NCBI GenBank assembly: GCA_002398825.1
Contig: DHBS01000032.1
Coordinates: 53,194-72,838, forward strand
Direction of reading: 5' to 3'
Origin: Syntrophomonas sp. UBA4922
GTDB lineage: Bacteria > Bacillota > Syntrophomonadia > Syntrophomonadales > Syntrophomonadaceae
DNA length: 19,645 bases
Shown in pieces: positions 7,311 to 14,361 of this stretch; position 1 is the stretch's first letter; the number at the start of each line of letters is the position of its first letter. A program made the translations under genes and the position numbers. Under the pieces are notes generated by a model. It saw nothing but the letters and a program-made list of their open reading frames with translations, was not told where the DNA came from and ran no database searches.

Positions 7311-7410
7311 GGTGGTCTGTAGAGAACCCTGCAGGGGGCTCCAAAGAAAACCGATGTGTTATAAGCGCTTATTAAGCGTAATTAACCCATCGGCTTTTAT
7401 TGTTTCTGTA
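7311..7410 (+). ncRNA. Structured RNA element with terminator-like hairpin, copy 2 (unknown class)
   Basis: This is the second copy, 169 bp after the first. The distal hairpin keeps its outer stem (CCGATG 7351-7356, CATCGG 7388-7393), but its apical part has changed sequence while staying paired: CGCTT-ATT-AAGCG here against GTGC-N6-GCGC in copy 1. The tail CTTTTATTGTTTCT lies 68 nt before the dehydrogenase start, the layout of a transcription attenuator. Confidence 0.55.
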
Positions 7411-7474
7411 TTAATTAGGGGTGGATAAAATGAGGGGCATGCAGTCCCTCGGAAAAGAAAAGGGAGGTTTTTTA

Positions 7475-8530
7475 ATGGCTGACACAATGAAAGCTCTGGT
7501 TTATCGTGGCCCCGAAAAAATCGGTTTGGAGGATGTACCGGTACCGCGCATTATCGAACCCGATGATGCGATAGTAAAAGTGACCACTTCCACTATCTGC
7601 GGCACCGACATTCACATCTGGCACGGGGGTATGCCGGAAGTAGAACCGGGAAGAATAATCGGCCATGAATTTGTGGGTGAAGTCGTGGAAGTAGGCCCTG
7701 CGGTAAGGAACGCCAAGGTAGGGGACAAAGTAGCGGTTTCCTGTGTCACCCAGTGCGGCGAGTGCTTCTACTGTGTACGCGGGATTTATTCGCATTGCAC
7801 CACCGGCAGCTGGATATTCGGCTATATGATCGACGGCTGCCAGGCCGAGTATGTGCGGGTACCTCATGCCAACCTGGGGATGTTTAGCATTCCTGAGGGA
7901 CTGACGGAGGAAGATGTGCTCTTCGTCGGCGATATCCTGTCAACCGGTTATTTTGGCGCCGAACAGGCCAAGATTGAACCGGGCGATACTGTTGCGGTTA
8001 TGGGTTGCGGACCGGTTGGAATGTGCGCTATGACCACCGCCCGGCTGTGGGGGCCTTCCAAGATAGTGGCTGTCGACATCAATCAGGAACGTTTGGATTG
8101 GGCAGTGAAGAACGGTATCGCTGACGTTGGAGTCAATCCCCTCAACGGGGATGCCGGCGATGCTATCAGAGAAATGACTGAAGGACGCGGCGCTGACGCT
8201 ACTATCGAAGCCAATGGTTTCAAACCCACTTTCGATATGGCCATCGATGCTGTCAGACCCGGTGGAACAGTATCTCTGATCGGCGTATTTGAAAAACCCC
8301 AGGAACTGGCCATGAACACCTTGTGGATCAAGAACATCAGAATCAGCATGGGTCTGGTCAACGCCAATCGCATTCCAGAACTGATCAAGTTGATCAAGGC
8401 CGGTAAGATCAGCACCAGCTTCCTGTGCACCCATCGCGCTCCATTAAATGATATTGTTAAAGGCTATGATATCTTTGGCGGCAAGAAAGATGGCTGTCTG
8501 AAGTGGATAGTAACTCCTTACCAGAAATAG
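7475..8530 (+). CDS. Zinc-dependent, NAD-type medium-chain alcohol dehydrogenase
   Basis: A 351-aa cytoplasmic MDR-family oxidoreductase of the alcohol/threonine dehydrogenase group. The GroES-like half carries the catalytic zinc region with Cys42, G-H-E (His64, Glu65) and Asp153. The structural zinc loop has four cysteines (94, 97, 100, 108; C-x2-C-x2-C-x7-C). The Rossmann half has G-C-G-P-V-G (177-182), and an acidic residue (Asp201 in V-A-V-D-I-N) ends the second strand, favouring NAD+ over NADP+. The substrate is not clear; secondary alcohols, short polyols and primary alcohols are all possible. ATG 7475 sits behind GGGAGG (about 7 nt); a GTG at 7421 in frame is less likely because the family begins near M-K-A-L-V-Y. 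It is preceded by two structured repeats that may attenuate it and followed by a strong terminator, so it is a single-gene unit. Confidence 0.94.
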   Translation: MADTMKALVYRGPEKIGLEDVPVPRIIEPDDAIVKVTTSTICGTDIHIWHGGMPEVEPGRIIGHEFVGEVVEVGPAVRNAKVGDKVAVSCVTQCGECFYCVRGIYSHCTTGSWIFGYMIDGCQAEYVRVPHANLGMFSIPEGLTEEDVLFVGDILSTGYFGAEQAKIEPGDTVAVMGCGPVGMCAMTTARLWGPSKIVAVDINQERLDWAVKNGIADVGVNPLNGDAGDAIREMTEGRGADATIEANGFKPTFDMAIDAVRPGGTVSLIGVFEKPQELAMNTLWIKNIRISMGLVNANRIPELIKLIKAGKISTSFLCTHRAPLNDIVKGYDIFGGKKDGCLKWIVTPYQK

Positions 8531-8584
8531 AAACCAGAAATTATTTGTCTCCTGGCAAAACAGGATTCATGTTCAAGCCAAAAG

Positions 8585-8609
8585 GCGCCTCTTTTATGAG
8601 GCGCTTTTT
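8585..8609 (+). terminator. Rho-independent terminator of the alcohol dehydrogenase gene
   Basis: GCGCCTC (8585-8591), a six-base loop and GAGGCGC (8598-8604), followed by TTTTT (8605-8609). The GC-rich 7-bp stem with U-tract lies 55 nt after the stop codon. Confidence 0.85.
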
Positions 8610-8612
8610 GGT

Positions 8613-8954
8613 GTTTGGCCAGGATGTCTGCTGAGCTGGTGGATTGGAAGAAATCGATCGTCAAGCGGCGGCAAGGTGACCCCAAGGTTGGGACGTTACC
8701 GGTAATGTGGGGTCCGAAAGAAAAGATCTGCTCAAAACCGGATTATTCCAAGTTGCCGATATGATTACATAGGACAGATGATATCAATCCTGGTTTTGCA
8801 TACAAAATAATGCAGGGTTTTAACTTCTGATGTCAAAGTTATACAAAAGTTGTGCAAAACATATATTCTTCGATTCGATTATACTGGGGTGTGTGAATTT
8901 TGAGATATCGCATCAAAGAAAATATGTGGGGCCAATACCTGCGGGGAGAAACAA
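8613..8954. other. Intergenic stretch ahead of the secreted redox cluster
   Basis: No gene is visible. GACCCCA (8678-8684) and TGGGGTC (8708-8714) form a 7-bp stem enclosing the self-complementary TTACCGGTAA. The promoter of the downstream cluster should lie here, in the AT-rich part around 8810-8900, but I could not find a well-spaced -35/-10 pair. Confidence 0.35.
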
Positions 8955-10679
8955 ATGTTGTATCGAAATATTTGTAAAGGTTGTATGAATGTGAAAATCG
9001 CCAAATTTTATTTCACCTTGGGCTTGATTATTTTGTTAATGCCTCTCCTGGTCATAGCGGGATGTTCTCCTGAGCCGGAAGATCACAATACGTCTCAAGG
9101 ATTTTCATTTATATATATGGGTGATTCTCAAGCTGATCCCGAGACCGGCGACTATACAGCCTGGGGTGAACTGCTGGAGACGGCTGCCCGGCATGAGAGT
9201 CGGCCTGCCTTTGTCATGATCGGGGGAGATCTGGTAAATGACGGAAGTGACCAAAGGGAATGGGATGCCTTTATGGCGGCCGGAGGCGAGACCTTGAAAA
9301 AATTGCCTCTCTATCCCGCCACCGGCAATCACGACCTTACTGATCTCTACAAAGCTATTTTTGACCTCCCTCAAAACGGTCCGCCCGGGAAAATGGAAGC
9401 CTTCTACTCTTTTGACTACAGGGACGCGCACTTTACGGTCATGGACAGCAATGCCATGGGGGCAGCCAATCCCGAAGACCTGGAATGGCTAAAAAATGAT
9501 CTGTCTGCAACTGACAAGACCCACAAAATCGTCATGTTTCACCATCCAGCCTATCCGGCCATAAATATCCCCAAAGATATGCAGCGGGCTGAAACCATTC
9601 AAAAGTACTTTGTGCCTGTCATGGAGGAAGCCGGGGTTGATCTGGTTTTATCAGGCCATCAGCATGTTTATATGCGCACCTACCCTCTAAAAAAAGGGGT
9701 GCGGGATGATGACGGCATCGTTTACCTGATGGGTTTTTCCGGGGGTAAGCAGTACACTCCGGGCAGTTTTGAATATGCTGCCGCGAGCATTGGCGGCAAG
9801 CCGGTATATACCGTAATAACCCTGAATGAGAAGGGTATTTTCCTGGAGACCCGGGACAGCAGCGGAGCGATAGTGGATTCCAACCGGGGGCCAAGTCTTT
9901 CCGAACAGCAAAAGCAGTTGAGCATCATAGTGAAAGGAGACGGCATTGACGGTGAGAAGAACTTCAGCTTCGGAGAATTGGCGGCTTTGCCGTATTCTGG
10001 CTTTGAACATGTCTACTCCACTATCAACAACTGGCCGACTCCCAGGTTCTACGCAGCGCGGGGCTTAACCGTAAGGACCATTTTAAAAGCGGCCGAGGTA
10101 TTGGATTCAGCTCAGCTCATCACTTTCCGCTCTCCGGACGGTTATGAAATCAGCTTCACCCGAGAGCAGTTGATCGGCCTGCCTCGTTATTATTATCCCG
10201 CTGTCAAAGAAGGCTCTGCTGCCGGAGCCGAGCGTGTGGAGTCCATAATCGCATATGAATATAAAGAAGGGTCCGGAGATCTGGGGGAAGCCGTGAACGA
10301 TTCCCCCTGCCTGATCTTCGGCCAGAGCAACCCTTTAGAACATACTAATCCGGCCTTTGTGGTAAACGTCAATGAAATAATAGTGTCCAGCGCGGACGCT
10401 GAAGCCTGGGAACCGGCCAAGACCTTCCCGGCTGAGGGGAGGATCGCCTCCGGAGAAAGTGTTAAACTGCAGCACTCATCGCTCGGCCTGCTCAAGCTGC
10501 ACTATACCCTGGACGGCAGCGACCCCACCATGCTTTCCCCTATGTATAATGTGAGTACTTATCAGCCGGAACTTAATAAACCCATAGTTATTACTAAAGA
10601 CACGGTCATCAAGGTCCTGGTCACCGGTTATGGAAAAAAGGACAGCATTATTAAGGCCTTCACATTTGATGCCCAATAA
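8955..10679 (+). CDS. Metallophosphoesterase lipoprotein fused to a SUOX-like module and a chitobiase-C-like tail
   Basis: A 574-aa lipoprotein (lipobox V-I-A-G-C, Cys37). Residues about 50-300 form a calcineurin-like metallophosphoesterase: Y-M-G-D-S-Q (Asp57; Gln59 where many members have His), G-G-D-L-V (Asp92), G-N-H-D (124-127), F-H-H-P (His196/197) and S-G-H-Q-H (His234, His236). The metal ligands look essentially complete, so hydrolysis of a phosphate ester outside the membrane is plausible. Residues about 320-480 form a molybdopterin-oxidoreductase-like module without the Mo-ligand cysteine. Residues about 490-574 resemble the C-terminal beta domain of chitobiase (K-L-H-Y-T-L-D-G-S-D-P). 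The next two proteins carry related modules. ATG 8955 follows GGGGAGA. ATG 8985, with AAAGG nearby, would give a more compact signal peptide and is a real alternative. It is the first gene of a probable operon, with 29 nt to the next gene. The substrate is unknown. Confidence 0.88.
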   Translation: MLYRNICKGCMNVKIAKFYFTLGLIILLMPLLVIAGCSPEPEDHNTSQGFSFIYMGDSQADPETGDYTAWGELLETAARHESRPAFVMIGGDLVNDGSDQREWDAFMAAGGETLKKLPLYPATGNHDLTDLYKAIFDLPQNGPPGKMEAFYSFDYRDAHFTVMDSNAMGAANPEDLEWLKNDLSATDKTHKIVMFHHPAYPAINIPKDMQRAETIQKYFVPVMEEAGVDLVLSGHQHVYMRTYPLKKGVRDDDGIVYLMGFSGGKQYTPGSFEYAAASIGGKPVYTVITLNEKGIFLETRDSSGAIVDSNRGPSLSEQQKQLSIIVKGDGIDGEKNFSFGELAALPYSGFEHVYSTINNWPTPRFYAARGLTVRTILKAAEVLDSAQLITFRSPDGYEISFTREQLIGLPRYYYPAVKEGSAAGAERVESIIAYEYKEGSGDLGEAVNDSPCLIFGQSNPLEHTNPAFVVNVNEIIVSSADAEAWEPAKTFPAEGRIASGESVKLQHSSLGLLKLHYTLDGSDPTMLSPMYNVSTYQPELNKPIVITKDTVIKVLVTGYGKKDSIIKAFTFDAQ

Positions 10680-10708
10680 ATATGATAATCAAGTAGCAGG
10701 AGGGTATT

Positions 10709-12676
10709 ATGCACAACCTCGGCAGGAAAAAAACTTTACTCATCGCCGCTTTAATGATTTTGACCCTTTCCATCACGGTTTACTCTGGCTGCAGCAAGAG
10801 CAAGAGCAGCGGGGATCCTGAGTACGAGGCCCGGGTGATTACCATCGAAGGCTTAAAGCCTCAGGATGAGGCCGATGTGTCCTTGACTGAGATATCGGTT
10901 GCGGAATTGCGCCAGCTGGAGCAGCATGACCTCAATGCCAGTTATAAAAGAACCACCGGGCTCACCGAAGAATTCAAAATGTCAGGTCCTTATCTCGAGG
11001 ATGTCATCCGGCACCTGGGGGGGAATCTGGCTGAATATGCCGGCATAGGCGTGGTGGGTAGAGATGGTTATTACTGCCTTTTATCTAAAGAGGTAATCGA
11101 TGCCACCCCCGATCTGATGTTGGCGCTGGTCATAGACGGCGAAGCCAAACTGGATGACGACAACGCCCCGGCGCGTCTGGCGGTACAGGGGCAATTCGGG
11201 CCCTACTGGGTAAAACAGGTCGAAAAAATCATTCTTTATAAAGAGATACCGGAGAAGTCTATCACTTCTGTATGGGTATTCCGCAACCTGGCGGCCGGCA
11301 TCGAGCCATATAAGTATGAATACTATGGCAGCAAGGATGATGCCATCGACCTGGAACAGGTCTTCTCCCGCCTGGATAATGTAGACAGCAAGGCCTTTTT
11401 CACCATGAAATCGGCGGACGGATTCAAGAAAAATGAAGTCATCAATATGGTGAAATCGCGCTATTATATCAAGATAGAAGGGGCTGACGCACCCACCAAC
11501 ATTTCTCCTTATATAAAACTGGGCATGAATGTTCAGAATATCGCCTGGGTCTCCACCAACGCGGATGCTGCCATATTCCCGGAGAAGATGCTGGAATACA
11601 TGGATGTAAGCGAGATAGGGGGAGAAAAAGGCATCACCCTGGAAGAAGTCCTGTATGAAACCGAAGTGGAATCGGTGAAATCGACTAGCTTTGACATACT
11701 GGGGACTGCTGGAGAGAAAATCACCGTGAGCGGTCTGGATATGAGCCGGGGCATATTGGTCAATCGGGCCGACGGCACCGCCGGGGTGGTGTGGGATCCC
11801 GGCACCGGACACCAGAACATCAACAACCTTTTGCGCATCCGTATGGCGAAGGTGACGCCATCGGCGCCGGGGAGTGACAAAACCGGGGAAGCCGGCGACA
11901 AGACAGTACCTCAGTCCTGGACTGACGGCCCCGCCGCGGACACCATACTGACCATCAGCGGGGATGGGATCAGCAAGACGATGTATCTCTCTCTGGCCGA
12001 TTTAAAAGGAATGCAAGCCGCATATACCGAGCAGCGTTTTTCCACGGTCAACAACTATCCTACCCGCAAGTTCGCGGTAGCCAAAGGAGTCAACCTGGCC
12101 TATCTTTTGCAACAAGCAGGTTTAAAAAGCGGCGCGAAAAGCATACAGGTAGAGGCCAGTGACGGCTACAAGGCTTCGCTCACCCGGGAACAGCTCCTGG
12201 GAAAGCGCTATTGCTATCCGGACCTGTTATCCGGCGGCACCGCTGCCGCGGTCGAAGTCAAGCCCATGCTGGCCTGGGCTTTTGGCGAAGGACAGGAGCT
12301 CTCGAAGGCCCGGGAAGGGGATTTGCGCCTGGTTATCGGGCAGCAAGGTCTAAATGATGTAAATACCGCGGTGTCAGTGCAGATGGTCTCTAAAATAACA
12401 GTTTCCACCTCAAATCCGGGCAGCTGGAGCAAGGCACAGGCTGTAAAAGACGGCGGTCAGATCGTTTTGCAGCATGATAGCATGGATCAAGTGAAGCTTC
12501 ATTATACATTGAACGGGGAGGAGCCCAATGAAAATAGCCCGGTATATAACCCCAGCACCTCATATTTCCAGCCTGAACTGATCAAGCCTATCCCGGTGAG
12601 CGGCTCCGGTGTTATTAAGGTGAAAGTGATCGGCTACGGTAAATACGACAGCGGGGTATTGAGCTATGCTTATTAG
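10709..12676 (+). CDS. Multi-module SUOX-like (molybdopterin-oxidoreductase fold) lipoprotein with chitobiase-C-like tail
   Basis: A 655-aa lipoprotein (lipobox Y-S-G-C, Cys28). Module 1 (about 40-180) is a clear Oxidored_molyb-type domain: F-K-M-S-G-P-Y-L-E-D-V, G-R-D-G-Y-Y, L-A-L-V-I-D-G, P-A-R-L-A-V-Q-G, Y-W-V-K-Q-V-E-K-I. A divergent second module spans about 190-385, and after a linker a third (about 410-560) has S-T-V-N-N-Y-P-T, S-D-G-Y, R-E-Q-L-L-G and R-Y-C-Y-P. A chitobiase-C-like tail spans 565-655. The cysteine that binds molybdenum in sulfite oxidase and YedY is absent at the equivalent place, so catalysis by molybdopterin is unlikely and binding or assembly is a better guess. ATG 10709 follows AGGAGGG. 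Its stop overlaps the next gene's start by 11 nt, indicating translational coupling. Confidence 0.85.
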   Translation: MHNLGRKKTLLIAALMILTLSITVYSGCSKSKSSGDPEYEARVITIEGLKPQDEADVSLTEISVAELRQLEQHDLNASYKRTTGLTEEFKMSGPYLEDVIRHLGGNLAEYAGIGVVGRDGYYCLLSKEVIDATPDLMLALVIDGEAKLDDDNAPARLAVQGQFGPYWVKQVEKIILYKEIPEKSITSVWVFRNLAAGIEPYKYEYYGSKDDAIDLEQVFSRLDNVDSKAFFTMKSADGFKKNEVINMVKSRYYIKIEGADAPTNISPYIKLGMNVQNIAWVSTNADAAIFPEKMLEYMDVSEIGGEKGITLEEVLYETEVESVKSTSFDILGTAGEKITVSGLDMSRGILVNRADGTAGVVWDPGTGHQNINNLLRIRMAKVTPSAPGSDKTGEAGDKTVPQSWTDGPAADTILTISGDGISKTMYLSLADLKGMQAAYTEQRFSTVNNYPTRKFAVAKGVNLAYLLQQAGLKSGAKSIQVEASDGYKASLTREQLLGKRYCYPDLLSGGTAAAVEVKPMLAWAFGEGQELSKAREGDLRLVIGQQGLNDVNTAVSVQMVSKITVSTSNPGSWSKAQAVKDGGQIVLQHDSMDQVKLHYTLNGEEPNENSPVYNPSTSYFQPELIKPIPVSGSGVIKVKVIGYGKYDSGVLSYAY

Positions 12677-13685
12677 AAAGCTGGGGTTATTGCTGGTTTT
12701 GATGGCAGCCGCTGCGCTTTTAGGTTGTGGGGAGTCATCGCAGCCGACCGCGGAAGAGCTGAAAGCTGTCAACGAAATATTTACTCAGGATTACACCGCC
12801 GGGGACTTGACCGTTATCACTGATGAGTTTATGACTGCGGACAGAAAAGACAAATTCCAGGCGGTCAAGAAGGTTTTTACCACCCCTGAAGGCGACTATG
12901 CTTTTATTTGCAAACCGGTGGCTTACAACGGGCCTATTACCCTGGCCATCGGCATTGATAAGGACAGTGACAAGACTACAGGTATGAGGATAGTCAGCCA
13001 TATGGAGACCGAACATTATGTGCGCGACATGAACAACAGCTGGTTTACCCAGCGGTTCGCTGACAAGTCCAGTCAGGATTACCTGCAGCTGGTTCACCTG
13101 GAGGCCAAACGGGACAATGAGATTATTATTATAACCGGAGCAACTGTGACCACCGAGGCTATCGCCAATGGGGTCAATGCCTGCATGGGAATATTCCGCG
13201 AGGCGGTTCTAGGCCAGAGCGCTGAGGCAGTGCCTTACATGGTCAAATTTGAGAAATCCGATGCCGAAGGCCCTGAGGAGAACGGTAAACTGGCTGTCAG
13301 GTCATACGGAACCATTCTGGGGGAGGTCACCCTGGAACAGATCCGGGAGATGCCCAGTGTCAAACGCACTATGATGATTCATTCCACCTCCGGCACCACC
13401 AGCCACAGCTTTAGGGGTACCCTGCTTTCCAACGTCATCGCAATCGTGGATCCCGGTCTGCTCACCGGCTGTGAAATGGTGCAGCCGGTGGGCGTGGATG
13501 ATTATATGTCCAATATCTCTATGGATGAGGTCTTAAAAGAGAACGCGGTCTATGTTATGTACGAGGACAATGGGGAGCCGCTCAAAACCAAAGACGGGAA
13601 ACCCGGAGCTATGCGGGTGGTGGTTCTGGATGATGTCTTCGGGCAGCGCTTCACAAATTATATGATCGAGATCGTGGTGGAATGA
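12666..13685 (+). CDS. FMN-binding (RnfG/NqrC-like) domain fused to a SUOX-like module, lipoprotein
   Basis: A 339-aa lipoprotein (lipobox L-L-G-C, Cys21). Residues about 60-185 form an FMN-binding domain: A-I-G-I-D-K-D near the start of the core, M-E-T-E-H-Y-V-R-D ... W-F-T-Q-R-F, then I-T-G-A-T-V-T-T (157-163), where the second Thr of T-x-T (Thr162) is the expected covalent FMN site. The usual Asp three residues before the motif is Ile154, so flavinylation is likely but not certain. Residues about 206-339 are a SUOX-like module (S-F-R-G-T-L-L, G-V-D-D-Y-M, N-G-E-P-L, G-A-M-R-V-V-V) without the Mo-ligand cysteine. The start overlaps the end of the previous gene and no strong ribosome binding site is needed for coupled translation. 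With the ApbE gene downstream it is a candidate extracytoplasmic flavin electron carrier. Confidence 0.88.
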   Translation: MLIRKLGLLLVLMAAAALLGCGESSQPTAEELKAVNEIFTQDYTAGDLTVITDEFMTADRKDKFQAVKKVFTTPEGDYAFICKPVAYNGPITLAIGIDKDSDKTTGMRIVSHMETEHYVRDMNNSWFTQRFADKSSQDYLQLVHLEAKRDNEIIIITGATVTTEAIANGVNACMGIFREAVLGQSAEAVPYMVKFEKSDAEGPEENGKLAVRSYGTILGEVTLEQIREMPSVKRTMMIHSTSGTTSHSFRGTLLSNVIAIVDPGLLTGCEMVQPVGVDDYMSNISMDEVLKENAVYVMYEDNGEPLKTKDGKPGAMRVVVLDDVFGQRFTNYMIEIVVE

Positions 13686-13843
13686 TAGGTTTGGGGCCAG
13701 AAACAGTGCGCTGATCAGAACCGTGCTGCTGCAAATACTGAGGTTTTCCGGCATACGATCATAAGCCGTGATGCTATGGCCCTGATTAATGTGACAACTA
13801 CGGGCTAACGATTCAGCCCAATTACTACAACCAGGTGATGATT

Positions 13844-14092
13844 ATGAAGAGCGCAAAGGCCAAGGCCATCATTTCTACACTATTAATAGTGACCGCCCTG
13901 TATTCCATGTCCAGTGGCGCAGTTCTATACTTTTTAGACTATGGGATGTGGCTGGGTCTGACCCGCAAGTTTATTAAGGACAGTCATGCACTGAGCGCTT
14001 TGATTATGGGGTTTGGCATTATTGCACATTTGGTGCTAAACTGGCGGCTCTATGCACGGGAAATTAAAACCGCGCTCAAAAAGAACTTATAG
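13844..14092 (+). CDS. Small DUF4405-like two-helix membrane protein, possible haem carrier
   Basis: An 82-aa protein with two hydrophobic helices (about 8-30 and 48-66). Between and within them lie W-L-G-L-T-R-K-F-I-K-D-S-H and H-L-V-L-N-W-R-L-Y, matching the histidine-containing core of DUF4405, a cytochrome-b-like family. His48 and His62 are separated by 13 residues on one helix, the spacing of haem ligands in cytochrome b helices. Most DUF4405 proteins are longer with about four helices, so this one would need to oligomerise to bind haem between subunits. ATG 13844 has AGGTG six nt upstream; GTG 13835 and ATG 13838 are in frame too. It lies 158 nt after the FMN-binding gene. Its likely job is moving electrons between the membrane pool and the flavoproteins; this is inference from family and neighbours. 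Confidence 0.7.
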   Translation: MKSAKAKAIISTLLIVTALYSMSSGAVLYFLDYGMWLGLTRKFIKDSHALSALIMGFGIIAHLVLNWRLYAREIKTALKKNL

Positions 14093-14144
14093 AACCTTGA
14101 TAGAAGCTGGTTGTGCCAATTAAATTATTGCCCCCCTTTTTCAG

Positions 14145-14150
14145 TATAAT
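14145..14150 (+). promoter_or_regulatory. Candidate -10 element upstream of the ApbE leader
   Basis: A perfect TATAAT. No good -35 stands at 17 nt (AAATTA), only TTAAAT at 19 nt. A transcript from about 14157 would include the leader hairpins and terminator before the ApbE gene. Confidence 0.35.
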
Positions 14151-14186
14151 GTGGTAAAATAACAGAAAATTAGATAAATTTATTCC

Positions 14187-14281
14187 GAGTTCATTTTCCT
14201 AAGATCATAAGAGGATTATGGGAATGAACCGATGGGTATAGTTGGAAACGGCTGTGCCTCCCGTTTTGGAAAGGAATACTC
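14187..14281 (+). promoter_or_regulatory. Possible structured leader (riboswitch-like) of the ApbE gene
   Basis: GTTCATTTTCC (14189-14199) can pair with GGGAATGAAC (14220-14229). GAGT (14187-14190) and ACTC (14278-14281) could close the domain, but GT at 14189-14190 cannot be in both helices at once. AAACGG/CCGTTT forms a further hairpin. A purine-rich GGAAAGG follows a GCCTCCCG segment. Together with the downstream terminator at 14303-14337 this has the layout of a transcription-controlling riboswitch. I cannot assign it to a known class. Confidence 0.35.
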
Positions 14282-14302
14282 AATAAAGCGTGTTGTGTAA
14301 AT

Positions 14303-14337
14303 AACGGGCGGCATTTTTATAAGTCGCTCGTTTTTTT
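14303..14337 (+). terminator. Rho-independent terminator upstream of ApbE
   Basis: AACGGGCGGC (14303-14312) pairs with GTCGCTCGTT (14323-14332), 10 bp with two G-T wobbles, followed by a run of seven T (14331-14337). It may end the transcript of the upstream genes or act as an attenuator for ApbE, whose start is 25 nt downstream. Confidence 0.85.
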
Positions 14338-14361
14338 ATTGATCAAGAGAGGAAGCACCTT

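Noticed and set aside
7142..7410. CRISPR array or insertion-sequence ends
   Set aside because: There are only two copies, in direct orientation, with a long spacer and a structured 3' half ending in terminators. No cas gene or transposase is nearby.
11081..11812. 243-aa open frame on the minus strand
   Set aside because: Antisense to the 655-aa lipoprotein gene, which has a lipobox and domain motifs and is translationally coupled to the next gene.
14187..14281. Moco riboswitch before ApbE
   Set aside because: The GCCTCCCG and GGAAAGG segments recall parts of the Moco motif, but I cannot place the full set of helices from memory, so I leave the class open.
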